NCBI RefSeq assembly: GCF_000060345.1
Contig: NC_008571.1
Location: forward strand, 248,001-312,000
Origin: Christiangramia forsetii KT0803
Lineage (GTDB): Bacteria; Bacteroidota; Bacteroidia; Flavobacteriales; Flavobacteriaceae
DNA: 64,000 nt
Direction: 5' to 3'
Shown: positions 1-8,877 of the stretch, piece by piece
Numbering within the stretch: the first letter of the stretch is position 1
Layout of the letters: the number at the start of each line of letters is the position of its first letter
Notes under the pieces: model-generated
The model's input: the letters and a program-made list of their open reading frames with translations, nothing else
What the model was told of the DNA's origin: nothing
Database searches by the model: none
Program-made: the position numbers and the translations under genes

Positions 1-948
1 ACTTATGTGACTTTTATGGTCGCAATGGGAACTTCTCTGGCAGATAGAGCCTGGGATCGCGAAAGTGCAGTTTATAGAGTAGCCGGTGTGCTAAATGTTG
101 TTGGCGGCTGGTTTGTTACTGCAATTGTCGCTTTTACGGCAGCTGCTGTTTTTGGAGCGATTATCTATTTTGGAGGGCCTATAGCTTTAGCTGTATTAAT
201 CATTTTAGCAATAGTGCTTGTGGTTAGAAGTGGAATATTACATTCCAGAAAAGCTCGTGAAGAAAAGACTAAGAAAAAATTTAAGAAAAGTGATATTATT
301 ACGATCAACGAAATCACTTCTGAAACTTCAGAAAATATATCAAATGTTATAGGTGGAATAAATAAAATGTATTCCAAGACCGTCGATCAATTAGGGTATT
401 ACGATCTAAGTAAGTTAAAGAAAAACTATAAGAAGATTGAAAAACTGGAATCTGAAGTAGATGAACTAAAAGATAATATCTTTTATTTTATTAAGTCACT
501 GGATGAAGATTCGGTAGAAGCCAGTAAGTTTTATATTCTAACGCTAGACTATCTTCAGGATATGGTGCAGTCTATAGGTTTTATCACCAGGAACAGCTAC
601 AATCATGTTCATAATAATCATAAGAACCTAAAATTCAATCAAATTCGTGATCTTAAAAAAGTAGATGATAAAATGCAGATTCTATTTGATGAGATTACAG
701 AAACTTTTGATAATCATGAATTCGGAAATATTAATAATCTTCTTAGCGAGAAACAGGAATTGATGGATTACGTGAGTGACCTTATTCAAAAACAAATTGA
801 AAGAATTCGTACTTCTGAATCGAGTCCGAAGAATACAAAATTATATTTCGGAATTTTATTAGAAACTAAAGACCTTATTGGCTCTACGATGAACCTGCTT
901 CAGCTATTTCAGGAATTCTATAATGAAGCAAGAAGCACCAATTATTAA
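1..948 (+). CDS. PiT-family inorganic phosphate transporter with PhoU-like tail, 3' part
   Basis: The reading frame is open to the window edge, so this is the C-terminal part of a larger protein; the GTG at base 7 is not a credible start. The first 75 residues hold the end of the second PiT repeat (motif GTSLADRAWDRE, then VLNVVGGWFVTA) and two or three membrane segments. Residues from about 95 to 310 are soluble, helical and charged, and resemble the PhoU-like (DUF47-type) cytoplasmic domain that Bacteroidota PiT proteins carry fused at the C terminus. The family moves phosphate with H+ or Na+ across the inner membrane; the PhoU-like part is probably regulatory (inference). A strong hairpin terminator follows at 1003-1030. 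Confidence 0.82.
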   Translation, partial: TYVTFMVAMGTSLADRAWDRESAVYRVAGVLNVVGGWFVTAIVAFTAAAVFGAIIYFGGPIALAVLIILAIVLVVRSGILHSRKAREEKTKKKFKKSDIITINEITSETSENISNVIGGINKMYSKTVDQLGYYDLSKLKKNYKKIEKLESEVDELKDNIFYFIKSLDEDSVEASKFYILTLDYLQDMVQSIGFITRNSYNHVHNNHKNLKFNQIRDLKKVDDKMQILFDEITETFDNHEFGNINNLLSEKQELMDYVSDLIQKQIERIRTSESSPKNTKLYFGILLETKDLIGSTMNLLQLFQEFYNEARSTNY

Positions 949-1002
949 TGAACTCGTTTAAATTTTTTCAATACAATCCAAAAAAATTAGATGAGTTCAA
1001 AT

Positions 1003-1030
1003 AAAAAATCCCTCGAAAAAGGGATTTTTT
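1003..1030 (+). terminator. Rho-independent terminator after the phosphate transporter
   Basis: A 10-bp perfect stem, aaaaaatccc paired with gggatttttt, with an 8-base loop and flanking A and T runs. It can act on both strands, but lies 55 bases after the PiT stop codon. Confidence 0.85.
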
Positions 1031-1096
1031 GATTCATTTTATACTTTTCATTGTTAGCTATTAGATCCAGCAATCACAATAAATAACAGGCATATT

Positions 1097-2015
1097 TTAT
1101 CCATTTACAGCTTCAACATATTCTACTTTATCACGTAACATATCTCTAAGCATGGTTTCGATACCACTTTTAAGCGTCATAGTAGAAGATGGGCAGCCGC
1201 TACAAGCACCCTGAAGAATAACCTTCACTGTTTTATTTTCTTCATTGTAGCTGTCTGTCAAAAAGAATATTTCCCCCATCACTTGCTACTGCAGGTTTAA
1301 TATATTCATCAAGAATAGCGATGATTTGCTGCGAAGTGTCATCAAGGTTTTCAAATTCAGGAGTCTTTGTTCCCTTTTCTGAAGAAGAATCAGCTGCGAC
1401 TTGAACACTTTCAACATTTAAGACTTCATTCCCTTCTTCAATATAATTTCTTATAAATTCTCGTAACTCCATAGTGATCTCTTCCCAACCGGCCATGTCG
1501 TATTTTTGAATGGAAACATAATTCTCATCAATAAATATTTCTTTTACAAATGGAAAATGGAAAAGTTTTTGAACTAATGGCGCATTTTTAGCATCATCTA
1601 TATTCTTGAATTCTACAGCTTTTAAAACAAGTTTTTTATTGGCTACAAACTTCATTACTGCCGGGTTAGGCGTACTTTCGGCATAAACTGTTACCGGTAC
1701 TTTCCCTGTTGAAGCTTTTACTTCTTTAATAACTTCACCCCCCTTATTAAGATAGGTTTCTATTTGCTCAGCTACTTCCTTTTCTACATCCTCCCATTCC
1801 ACGATATCATATTTCTCTATCGCGATGAAATTTTGCGCGATATAAACCGTTTTTACAAAAGGTAAATAAAATAACTGTTGTGCAATTGGAGATCTGGAAG
1901 CCTCATCTATATTTTTAAACTCAAAACTCTCGTGGCGCGTAAGAAACTTGTCTGCTTCAAATTTTGCAATCGAAGGAGTTGTAGTTCTAACTATATTGAT
2001 ATTGAAATCTTTCAT
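1097..2015 (-). pseudogene. Nfu/NifU-like iron-sulfur carrier, frameshifted by a 4-bp tandem duplication
   Basis: Two reading frames together make one Nfu protein. The upstream frame (2015 down to 1242, 257 aa) has two tandem Nfu N-terminal domains (around residues 10-95 and 110-200; both contain a LPFVK or FPFVK motif) and the start of the NifU C-terminal domain (IKPAVASDGGNILFD), then goes out of frame and stops. The missing remainder, including the Fe-S cluster motif GACSGCPSS, continues in another frame to 1097. At the junction the plus strand reads ctgtctgtc (1251-1259). Removing one copy of the duplicated CTGT restores the continuous reading GGNILFDSYNEENKT. The truncated product would lack both cluster cysteines. 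It could be a true mutation, a rare slippage event or an assembly error. The start at 2015 has a good -7 element (2030-2037) upstream. Confidence 0.85.
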
Positions 2016-2029
2016 CTCAAAATTTTTGT

Positions 2030-2037
2030 CAAAAATA
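2030..2037 (-). promoter_or_regulatory. Bacteroidota -7 element before nfu
   Basis: Read on the minus strand this is TATTTTTG, a full match to TAnnTTTG, 15 bases before the nfu ATG. No clear -33 TTG lies at the expected distance, so the call rests on one element. Confidence 0.4.
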
Positions 2038-2076
2038 CTAAAGAAAAACTAGGTAATACATATATTTACAGCCTTT

Positions 2077-3126
2077 ATGGGGAGAAGTGCTAATATAGTT
2101 CGATGCCATTTACGGCAATTTCCAGTTCTTAAATATTCCTGGTTTTTAGTGTTGATTCTATTTTTAAATACTTCGGCAATAAAGGCTCAGGAGATCATTC
2201 CTACTTACTCAGATTACCTTACCGATAACCTTTATCTTATTCATCCGTCGATGGCAGGGGCGTCTAATTATGATAAAATAAGATTGACTGCCAGACAGCA
2301 GTGGTTTGACGTTGAAGATGCACCGAACTTACAAACCCTTTCCTATAATTCAAGGGTAAATGATAAAATTGGAGTAGGAGGAATTCTTTTTCGTGATGAA
2401 AATGGAAATTTTTCAAAATTAGGGGCTTATGCTACTTTTGCCTACCATCTTATGTTTTCCCGTAGCACAGTAGATCTAAACCAATTATCTTTTGGTCTTA
2501 GTGCGGGAGTAATTCAGCATAGACTGGATACAAGCGGATTTACAAATTTTGACCCGTTAATTGGAGAAAATAATAGTGATATTTTTGCAAATATGGATTT
2601 TGGGATCTCTTATTATGTGAGAAACCTGTATTTTCATTTTGCGGCGAAGAACATTCTTTCGGTAAGTCGCGAACTTTTTTATTCTGATGCGGTTCCAAGT
2701 AATATGAGAAGATACCTGTTTTCGGCAGGCTACGTTTTCAGCTTAAATCAGAATGATCCCTGGAGTTTCGAACCTTCAATTCTTTTGCAGGCCAGAGAAG
2801 CAACAAATGAGATGGCTCTGGATGTGAATGCCAAGGCTTATTACCAATTAGAGAATGGAAAACTATGGGGGGGATTGTCTTACCGTAATAGTTTTGAAAG
2901 TGCCGAGTATACGCTTAACGGTGAGCAGGTGCAAAATGAGCAATTGAGATATATCACTCCTTTTGTAGGTTTAAATTATAATAAATTCGTTTTTGGTTAT
3001 ACGTACAGTTATCAACTAAATTCAATCGTGTTGAGTAATGGTGGGTTTCATCAAATCACACTTGGCTATAATTTTGGAAAAAGCAGGGAGCGTTATCATT
3101 GTAAATGTCCAGCGATTAATAATTAG
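2077..3126 (+). CDS. PorP/SprF family type IX secretion membrane protein
   Basis: 349 aa. An N-terminal signal segment (about residues 18-38, ending at KAQEI) is followed by the family's opening block, in which YSDYLTDNLYLIHPSMAGAS and ARQQW are typical. The rest alternates short beta strands as in an outer-membrane barrel. PorP/SprF proteins anchor in the outer membrane and work with the type IX secretion and gliding machinery, often as partners of large secreted adhesins; no such adhesin gene lies next to this copy, so it may be a stand-alone paralogue. The ATG at 2077 gives a long n-region before the hydrophobic core, so a later start is possible. It is divergent from nfu. Confidence 0.85.
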   Translation: MGRSANIVRCHLRQFPVLKYSWFLVLILFLNTSAIKAQEIIPTYSDYLTDNLYLIHPSMAGASNYDKIRLTARQQWFDVEDAPNLQTLSYNSRVNDKIGVGGILFRDENGNFSKLGAYATFAYHLMFSRSTVDLNQLSFGLSAGVIQHRLDTSGFTNFDPLIGENNSDIFANMDFGISYYVRNLYFHFAAKNILSVSRELFYSDAVPSNMRRYLFSAGYVFSLNQNDPWSFEPSILLQAREATNEMALDVNAKAYYQLENGKLWGGLSYRNSFESAEYTLNGEQVQNEQLRYITPFVGLNYNKFVFGYTYSYQLNSIVLSNGGFHQITLGYNFGKSRERYHCKCPAINN

Positions 3127-3148
3127 AAATCTTTGTTCGGTTTCTTTT

Positions 3149-3176
3149 GTCAGCCTGAGCGCAGTTGGAGGATGTT
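3149..3176. repeat. Copy of a dispersed REP-like repeat (gtcagcctgagc type)
   Basis: The string gtcagcctgagcgcagttgg is matched, in inverse orientation, by ccgctcaggctgac at 19734-19747. Both lie just after genes. Members of such palindromic families are scattered in intergenic DNA of flavobacterial genomes. Confidence 0.5.
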
Positions 3177-3252
3177 TGGTGAAAGATATCTTTACTGTAC
3201 ACAATGTTATATATAATTGCCATTCAAATCACCATTTCGGGTAATCAAGTCA

Positions 3253-4047
3253 TTAAAAATCCATTTCAGCTACCTTATAATTATATGTTTCTGCCTGGAT
3301 AATATCTGAAAGTACCTGGGGATCACTATTGGTATAAAACTCAGGAGTTCTTGTATTCTCTTTTGAAATATTTAAAAGGCCATTATTTTCCAGAATATTT
3401 TTGGTCTGTCTCGCAACAGCTTCCCCGGAATCAATGATCTTAACTTCTGGTGGTAGAATCTCTTCTAACAATGGAATGAGGTAGGGGTAGTGGCTGCATC
3501 CCAGTACCAGGTAATCTATTTTGGCCTTGAGCATAGGATCTAATAATCCCAGAAGCAACTTTTTAGTTTCGTCAGCGTCTTTTTTTCCATTTTCTATAAG
3601 TTCTACAAGACCATTCCCCTCCACTTCAATAACATTGATGTCTCTGGTGTATAATTCAGAAGTCTGTGCAAAAAGTTCGCTGGTAAGCGTTCCACGAGTA
3701 GCTAAAATACCAATGGCTTTATTAGCACTTTTTAGTGCTGCCGGTTTAATTGCCGGTTCAATGCCAATAATAGCCGTTTTGTAAGCTGAACGTAAAATTC
3801 TTATGGCATTCGTGGTAGCAGTATTGCAAGCGACTACAATGAGCTTACAATCCAATTTCAGTAACTTTTCAGTGTTTTTAATAGAAAGTTGAATGATCTT
3901 TTCCTGAGTTTTTATTCCATAAGGTGCATTTCTACTATCAGATAAATAAATAGTATTTTCAAGAGGTAAAAGTCGGTGGATCTCCTTCCAAATAGAAGTG
4001 CCGCCTACTCCTGAATCGAAAATGCCTATTGGTCTGGGATCATTCAT
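3253..4047 (-). CDS. murI: Glutamate racemase
   Basis: 264 aa, normal length for the family. It interconverts L- and D-glutamate in the cytoplasm to supply D-Glu for peptidoglycan. The two catalytic cysteines are visible in their motifs: Cys74 in VACNTAT and Cys184 in LGCSHYP. The N-terminal substrate loop IGIFDSGVGG (7-16) and the DSRNAPYG block (37-44) are also conserved. It follows the bamA-skp operon on the same strand but is separated from it by a hairpin terminator (4062-4093), so it may be transcribed separately or by read-through; a TATTTTTG element lies directly upstream of the ATG. Confidence 0.95.
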   Translation of the reverse strand: MNDPRPIGIFDSGVGGTSIWKEIHRLLPLENTIYLSDSRNAPYGIKTQEKIIQLSIKNTEKLLKLDCKLIVVACNTATTNAIRILRSAYKTAIIGIEPAIKPAALKSANKAIGILATRGTLTSELFAQTSELYTRDINVIEVEGNGLVELIENGKKDADETKKLLLGLLDPMLKAKIDYLVLGCSHYPYLIPLLEEILPPEVKIIDSGEAVARQTKNILENNGLLNISKENTRTPEFYTNSDPQVLSDIIQAETYNYKVAEMDF

Positions 4048-4061
4048 ATTATTACAAAAAT

Positions 4062-4093
4062 AAAAACTGCGTACAAGTCTGTACGCAGTTTTT
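4062..4093 (-). terminator. Terminator after the skp genes, before murI
   Basis: A 13-bp perfect stem, aaaaactgcgtac paired with gtacgcagttttt, with a 6-base loop. It lies between the second skp stop (4120) and the murI start (4047), all on the minus strand. It could work in both directions. Confidence 0.8.
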
Positions 4094-4119
4094 TAAATTT
4101 TATTATATATAGGCTGAAA

Positions 4120-4629
4120 TTACAGTCCTAATTCCTTTTTTACGTCTGGCATTAGATCATAACCATCAGCAAGAAGTACTCCTGTTCCGGTAGTAGAATC
4201 TAATACGTAATCATATCCTTTTGCTCTGGCAACTTTTTGAATAGCGGTACGTACTTTCTCAAGAACCGGTCTTAGTAGATCAGTCTCTTTTTTCTGAAGA
4301 TCCTGTCTTGCTTTAGAGCTATGCTCCTGAATTCTTCTTTGAGCAGCTTGTAGTTCTGTAGCTCTTTTTTGATTCTCTTCTTCAGATTTTGTATTTGCTT
4401 CTGCCTCGTAACGTTGCATAGTGCTTTGAGCTTCAGACAACATATCTTTAATCTCGGCGTCGTAAGTCTTTTCAAGTTTTTGAAGCTGATCCATCGCGCC
4501 TTTATACTCAGGTAATGATTGTACTAAATCTTGAGTAGCGACGTGTGCAACCTTAGACTGTGCATTTGTAAAAGCAGTAGCGCCAATTATTAATGCTAAA
4601 GCTATAAAAAGTGTTCTGAATTGTTTCAT
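4120..4629 (-). CDS. OmpH/Skp family periplasmic chaperone (short copy)
   Basis: 169 aa. A signal peptide (residues 1-23, ending FTNAQS) is followed by a beta strand (KVAHVATQDLVQSLPEY), a long helical hairpin rich in Q, E and K (about 40-120), and the closing domain (RTAIQKVARAKGYDYVLD). This is the Skp/OmpH fold, a trimeric chaperone that holds unfolded outer-membrane proteins in the periplasm. It is the last gene of the bamA-skp-skp block and 37 bases after the longer paralogue, a tandem pair that is standard next to bamA in Bacteroidota. Confidence 0.88.
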   Translation of the reverse strand: MKQFRTLFIALALIIGATAFTNAQSKVAHVATQDLVQSLPEYKGAMDQLQKLEKTYDAEIKDMLSEAQSTMQRYEAEANTKSEEENQKRATELQAAQRRIQEHSSKARQDLQKKETDLLRPVLEKVRTAIQKVARAKGYDYVLDSTTGTGVLLADGYDLMPDVKKELGL

Positions 4630-4666
4630 TGTAATCTTCGTTAAGTTTAATTTAAGGTTTAAAAAT

Positions 4667-5476
4667 TTAATTTATTGTATCGTTCTTTTTCTCTCTTGAC
4701 CTAAGAATAGAATCTTTTTTTCTCTCTCTTTCAGCAAGGATCTTTGCGCGTCTTTCTTCAAATTCATTCTGTCGCACAGCTTTTAAAGAATCACGTTCGT
4801 TTCTTCGCTGCTCGATCAAAGCTTCACGTTCAGATTTTTTCTCTTCTGCCTGTTCTTCTCGCTCAGTTATTTCTCTATCCTGTTCAACAGTTCTGTTTTC
4901 TTCCTGCTCAAACTCTTTGATTTCACTTCGGTTTTCAAGTTGTTCGCGGTTAGCAGTCCTTTTAATAGTTCTAAGAACCGTTTCACTTACATCGTATTGT
5001 TGATCTGCATATATCATTCCAATATCTGCGGTTCGATCAAAAACAAAGTCTAAATTTCTATTTTCAGCGATTTGCTGAACGGCTGTGAAAACCTGATCCT
5101 GAATTGGTCTTACCAATTGCTTTTTTTGAATCATATAATCACCATTGGGACCAAATCTATTTTGCTGATATTCTATAGCCTGTTGCTCCATGTAAGAAAT
5201 TTCACCTTCACGCTCTTCGATAAGCTCTTTAGTAAGAAGTGCTCTTTCATTATCCAGCCTGGTTTTCATATCGTCTACCTTGCGCATTTTAACTTCTGCT
5301 TCGGCTTTCCATTCCTGAACACGATTATCAAGCTGTTTGCTTGCTTCCTGGTATTCCGGAACGTTTTCAAGAATATATTCCATATCTATATAGCCAAGTC
5401 TAATAGTCTTTTGAGCCATTACCGATGAAAGGCTAAAGACTGTAATTGCTAGTATGGAGAATATTCTTTTTTTCAT
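4667..5476 (-). CDS. OmpH/Skp family chaperone with a long charged tail
   Basis: 269 aa. Residues 1-21 form a signal peptide (ends VMAQK). Residues 22-175 are the Skp-type core: IRLGYIDMEYILENVPEY, a coiled-coil hairpin, then QIAENRNLDFVFDRTADIG. Unlike the downstream paralogue, it continues with about 95 residues made mostly of E, R, K, Q and D (about 175-269), predicted as a long highly charged helix. This roughly doubles the reach of the tentacles if it packs as a coiled coil (inference). It lies between bamA (31 bases upstream) and the short skp, so it is probably co-translated with the barrel-assembly protein it serves. Confidence 0.87.
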   Translation of the reverse strand: MKKRIFSILAITVFSLSSVMAQKTIRLGYIDMEYILENVPEYQEASKQLDNRVQEWKAEAEVKMRKVDDMKTRLDNERALLTKELIEEREGEISYMEQQAIEYQQNRFGPNGDYMIQKKQLVRPIQDQVFTAVQQIAENRNLDFVFDRTADIGMIYADQQYDVSETVLRTIKRTANREQLENRSEIKEFEQEENRTVEQDREITEREEQAEEKKSEREALIEQRRNERDSLKAVRQNEFEERRAKILAERERKKDSILRSREKKNDTIN

Positions 5477-5507
5477 TTAAATCGAATATAGAAAATATCG
5501 TGCCAAA

Positions 5508-8129
5508 TTAAAACTGTTGACCAATGATAAAGTGTGTTTCCCATCCATTTGGACCTGGCTGACCAACAATCTCGTCAAATCCATATCCAAAGTCAATACC
5601 TAATAAACCAAATGTTGGCATAAAGATTCTAAGGCCAACCCCGGCAGATCTGTTTAACTGAAACGGATTATAATCTCTAAAATTGTCATAAGTGGCTCCT
5701 GCCTCCAGAAAGGAAAGTGCATAAATCGAAGCCGCCGGTTTCAAAGTAATAGGAAAACGTAATTCCAGAGAATACTTGTTATATATAACCGCTCCATCAT
5801 CTCTTTCATTCACCGGTCTGTCAATTGGAACTACAGATTGGTTTGGATAACCTCTTAATTGAATAGTTTCTCTACCATCTAAACTGTAAGACCCAAGACC
5901 ATCACCTCCAAGATAAAAACGTTCGAATGGTGGAACTCCTCTTTCATTATTATAAGCACCCAGGAAACCAAATTCAGCATGAGTTCTTAAAACTAAATTA
6001 CTACTAGGACCGAAACTTGCTAAAGTTTCATACCAGCTACCATCTAATTTAATTTTGTAAAATTCCAACCAGTTATATTTCTTCTGATCAACTTTTTCCT
6101 GATCAGCAACAGAATTCTCAGCGGTTACACGAGCTCCCTGCTCGTTAATAAAGTTACCATTTTCATCTCTTAACTGGTATTCATCTTGATTTTCTAGGTC
6201 GCCATAATCAACACCATTCCAAAGAGAGTATGGAGGAGTTAGTTTTGCGGTAAATGCAAACTTAGAACCGCCGGTAGGGAAAATTGGATTTACCCTGGTG
6301 TTATCTCTAGTGATCCCTAATTGGTAATAAAGGTTATTAGAATGTCCGTTACCAAATGTAAACAAACCAGTATTGTAATTATTTAGATCATATCTCTGGA
6401 AACCAACAAGATTAGAGATGGTAGCGTATTGATCTGGTGACTGCAACCTCTTTGCCAGACCTACACTAACTCCAAGAATATCGAAACTTCTTGTTTTGTC
6501 TGCTTCACGTTCTATATAATCATATAAAAACTGTCTTGTATAGCTAAAAGAAGTAGAAAGGCTAACAGGTCTTTTTCCACCTAACCAGGGTTCTCTAAAT
6601 GAAAGGCTATAAGTTTGATAAAAGGTACTTGCCTGAGCCCTTAAAGATAAGGTTTGTCCATCTCCCATCGGGATAGGCTTATAAGCATCTTTGTCAAAAA
6701 GGCCCTGGATAGAGAAGTTGTTAAAAGATAGTCCTAAGGTTCCAATGAATCCACCACCACCGTAACCACCTTGTAGTTCAATCTGGCTGGCTCCGGACTC
6801 TACTACCTGATACTCCAGGCTTAAAGTTCCTTCTCTAGGATCTGGATCTACAAATTCAGGATTTAGTTGTTCGGCATCAAAGAATCCAAGCGCACCTAAT
6901 TCACGTACAGTAGCTACTACAGCTTCCTGACTGTATTTTTGGCCTGGTTTAGTTCTCATCTCACGATAGATAATGTGATCTTTCGTTTTGTCATTACCCG
7001 TTACTCTTATTTCATCAAAATAAGCTTCTTTACCTTCCACGATTCTTACTTCAAAATCTATAGTGTCATTGTAAACGTTGGTTTCAACAAGATCTATATT
7101 TGAAAACAGGTAACCGTTGTTCTGGTATAAGTTAGCAACAGATGTTTTGTTTGGTTCTCTTCCCTGTATTCTTTCATCAATAAGAACACCGTTGTAAATA
7201 TCTCCTTTTTTAAGCCCGAGTACCCTGCCCAGCTGATCGTCAGTATAAGCAACATTTCCTAAAAAGCCGATATCTCCAATATAATATTGACTTCCTTCTT
7301 CAAGGTCTAATTCTAAAGCGATATTCTTGTCATCTAATTTTATAAGAGTATCTGAAATGATCCTTGCATCCCGGTAACCTTCTTCTTTATATTTATCAAT
7401 TATTGCAATCTTGTCTTGCTGATAATCAGCTCGAACGAATTTAGAACGCTTCCAGAATCTGAAAAAATTCTTTTGCTTCGTATTTTTCATGTTGCGTTTT
7501 AACTTCGCATCAGAAAGTTTTTCGTTGCCAGTAAATTCAAGATCCGAAATCTTTACACGATCACCCTGGGCAATATCCACGACCATATTCACTTTGTTGG
7601 AGTTGGTGGTGTCAACTACTTCAGATGTTCTAATGTCTACTTTTGTGTTGAAGTATCCCTCTTTTTTATATTTATTCTGAATATAGTTCTGAGTAGTGGT
7701 AATAAGGTTTTCGGTTACTTTCACTCCGGGTTTCAGATCGCTCTCGTCGATAAGATCTTCTCTTTCGCTTTTTTTCTTAATCCCGCTAAACCTAACCTGG
7801 TTTAATACTGGGACTTCTTTAATTTCAAGTTCCAGATCGGCAACATTCCCATCTACATTGGTGATATAGAAATTGATGTCACTAAAAAGATCAAGTTTCC
7901 AGAGCTTATTAATTACGTCCCGTAATTTTTCACCTGGGATAAATAGTTCTTCTCCTTCTTTTAAACCTGTGTATGCTATTACTGTTTTTTCATTGTATGT
8001 AGTAGTACCGGTAACCTTTATATCGCCAATGGTATATTTTTTAGAATCTCCAAGGGGTAGGTCCTGTGCTTTAGCAGTTATACTGAATATGAAAAAAAAT
8101 GCAATAAGTGTAAATATCTTTTTCGTCAT
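5508..8129 (-). CDS. bamA: Outer-membrane protein assembly factor BamA
   Basis: I place the start at the ATG at 8129, giving 873 aa that begin MTKKIFTLIAFFFIFSITAKAQ, a clean signal peptide; the longer frame up to 8267 would overlap uppS by 131 bases. Five POTRA-like repeats fill about residues 30-420 (recurring blocks such as VRFSGI, LEFTGN, IGFLGN and IRVTGN), followed by the Omp85 barrel, with GGYGGGGFIGTLGLS at its beginning and a terminal Phe (IIGQQF) as expected of an outer-membrane barrel signal. BamA inserts barrel proteins into the outer membrane. It starts 8 bases after the uppS stop, inside the DUF6089-uppS-bamA-skp-skp operon. Confidence 0.95.
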   Translation of the reverse strand: MTKKIFTLIAFFFIFSITAKAQDLPLGDSKKYTIGDIKVTGTTTYNEKTVIAYTGLKEGEELFIPGEKLRDVINKLWKLDLFSDINFYITNVDGNVADLELEIKEVPVLNQVRFSGIKKKSEREDLIDESDLKPGVKVTENLITTTQNYIQNKYKKEGYFNTKVDIRTSEVVDTTNSNKVNMVVDIAQGDRVKISDLEFTGNEKLSDAKLKRNMKNTKQKNFFRFWKRSKFVRADYQQDKIAIIDKYKEEGYRDARIISDTLIKLDDKNIALELDLEEGSQYYIGDIGFLGNVAYTDDQLGRVLGLKKGDIYNGVLIDERIQGREPNKTSVANLYQNNGYLFSNIDLVETNVYNDTIDFEVRIVEGKEAYFDEIRVTGNDKTKDHIIYREMRTKPGQKYSQEAVVATVRELGALGFFDAEQLNPEFVDPDPREGTLSLEYQVVESGASQIELQGGYGGGGFIGTLGLSFNNFSIQGLFDKDAYKPIPMGDGQTLSLRAQASTFYQTYSLSFREPWLGGKRPVSLSTSFSYTRQFLYDYIEREADKTRSFDILGVSVGLAKRLQSPDQYATISNLVGFQRYDLNNYNTGLFTFGNGHSNNLYYQLGITRDNTRVNPIFPTGGSKFAFTAKLTPPYSLWNGVDYGDLENQDEYQLRDENGNFINEQGARVTAENSVADQEKVDQKKYNWLEFYKIKLDGSWYETLASFGPSSNLVLRTHAEFGFLGAYNNERGVPPFERFYLGGDGLGSYSLDGRETIQLRGYPNQSVVPIDRPVNERDDGAVIYNKYSLELRFPITLKPAASIYALSFLEAGATYDNFRDYNPFQLNRSAGVGLRIFMPTFGLLGIDFGYGFDEIVGQPGPNGWETHFIIGQQF

Positions 8130-8136
8130 GAATGCA

Positions 8137-8877
8137 CTAACTGAGTTGCTCACTTGTTTTTCCAAATCTTCGTTCTCTATTTTGATAATTGTATATGGCT
8201 TCAAAAAGATTTTCCCTTCTGTAATCTGGCCATAAGATTTTCGTAAAATATAATTCGGCATAAGCAATCTGCCATAAAAGGAAGTTGCTTATACGTTGTT
8301 CACCACTGGTGCGAATCAAAAGATCCACATCTGGTAAATTTCGGGTGTAAAGATGCTCATTTATAACCGATTCATCAATAGCATCCTCAGATAATTCTTC
8401 ACTTTTAACCTTCGTTGCAATTTGCTTGATGCAGTTTGTGATTTCTTCACGACTACCATAGCTTAACGCGAGGGTTAAAGTCATTTGAGTATTGGTAGAT
8501 GTTTTCTCAATTACATCTAATAATTCCTGCCTGGCTTTCTTCGGAAGGCTTGAAATATTACCAATACAATTCAGCTTTATGTTGTTGTCTTTTAAGGTTT
8601 TGATCTCTTTCTTCAGAGAGGAAACCAGAAGTTTCATTAAAGTATCAACCTCAAGCTTAGGCCTGTTCCAATTTTCAGTAGAAAAAGCGTAAAGCGTAAG
8701 GTTTTTAACGCCAATTTCTGCGCATCCTTCAACAACATCCCTTACAGCTTTTGTGCCTTCTTTGTGGCCAGAAGCCCTAAGGAAACCTTTTTGTTTAGCC
8801 CAACGTCCATTTCCATCCATAATAATGGCGATGTGTTTGGGTAATTTATCAAGGTTTAAATTGTCTTTATAGTTCAT
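8137..8877 (-). CDS. uppS: Isoprenyl transferase (undecaprenyl diphosphate synthase)
   Basis: 246 aa. It condenses isopentenyl diphosphate onto farnesyl diphosphate in cis to make the C55 lipid carrier for cell-wall and glycan synthesis. The signature IIMDGNGRWA (residues 18-27, catalytic Asp21) is complete, as are LTLYAFSTENW (60-70) and the C-terminal block DLLIRTSGEQRISNFLLWQ. The start ATG immediately follows the TAA of the upstream DUF6089 gene (TAAATG), which implies translational coupling. Confidence 0.96.
   Translation of the reverse strand: MNYKDNLNLDKLPKHIAIIMDGNGRWAKQKGFLRASGHKEGTKAVRDVVEGCAEIGVKNLTLYAFSTENWNRPKLEVDTLMKLLVSSLKKEIKTLKDNNIKLNCIGNISSLPKKARQELLDVIEKTSTNTQMTLTLALSYGSREEITNCIKQIATKVKSEELSEDAIDESVINEHLYTRNLPDVDLLIRTSGEQRISNFLLWQIAYAELYFTKILWPDYRRENLFEAIYNYQNRERRFGKTSEQLS

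Noticed and set aside
8130-8267. Long N-terminal extension of bamA.
   Set aside because: It overlaps uppS by 131 bases and would bury the signal peptide; the ATG at 8129 begins a perfect signal peptide.
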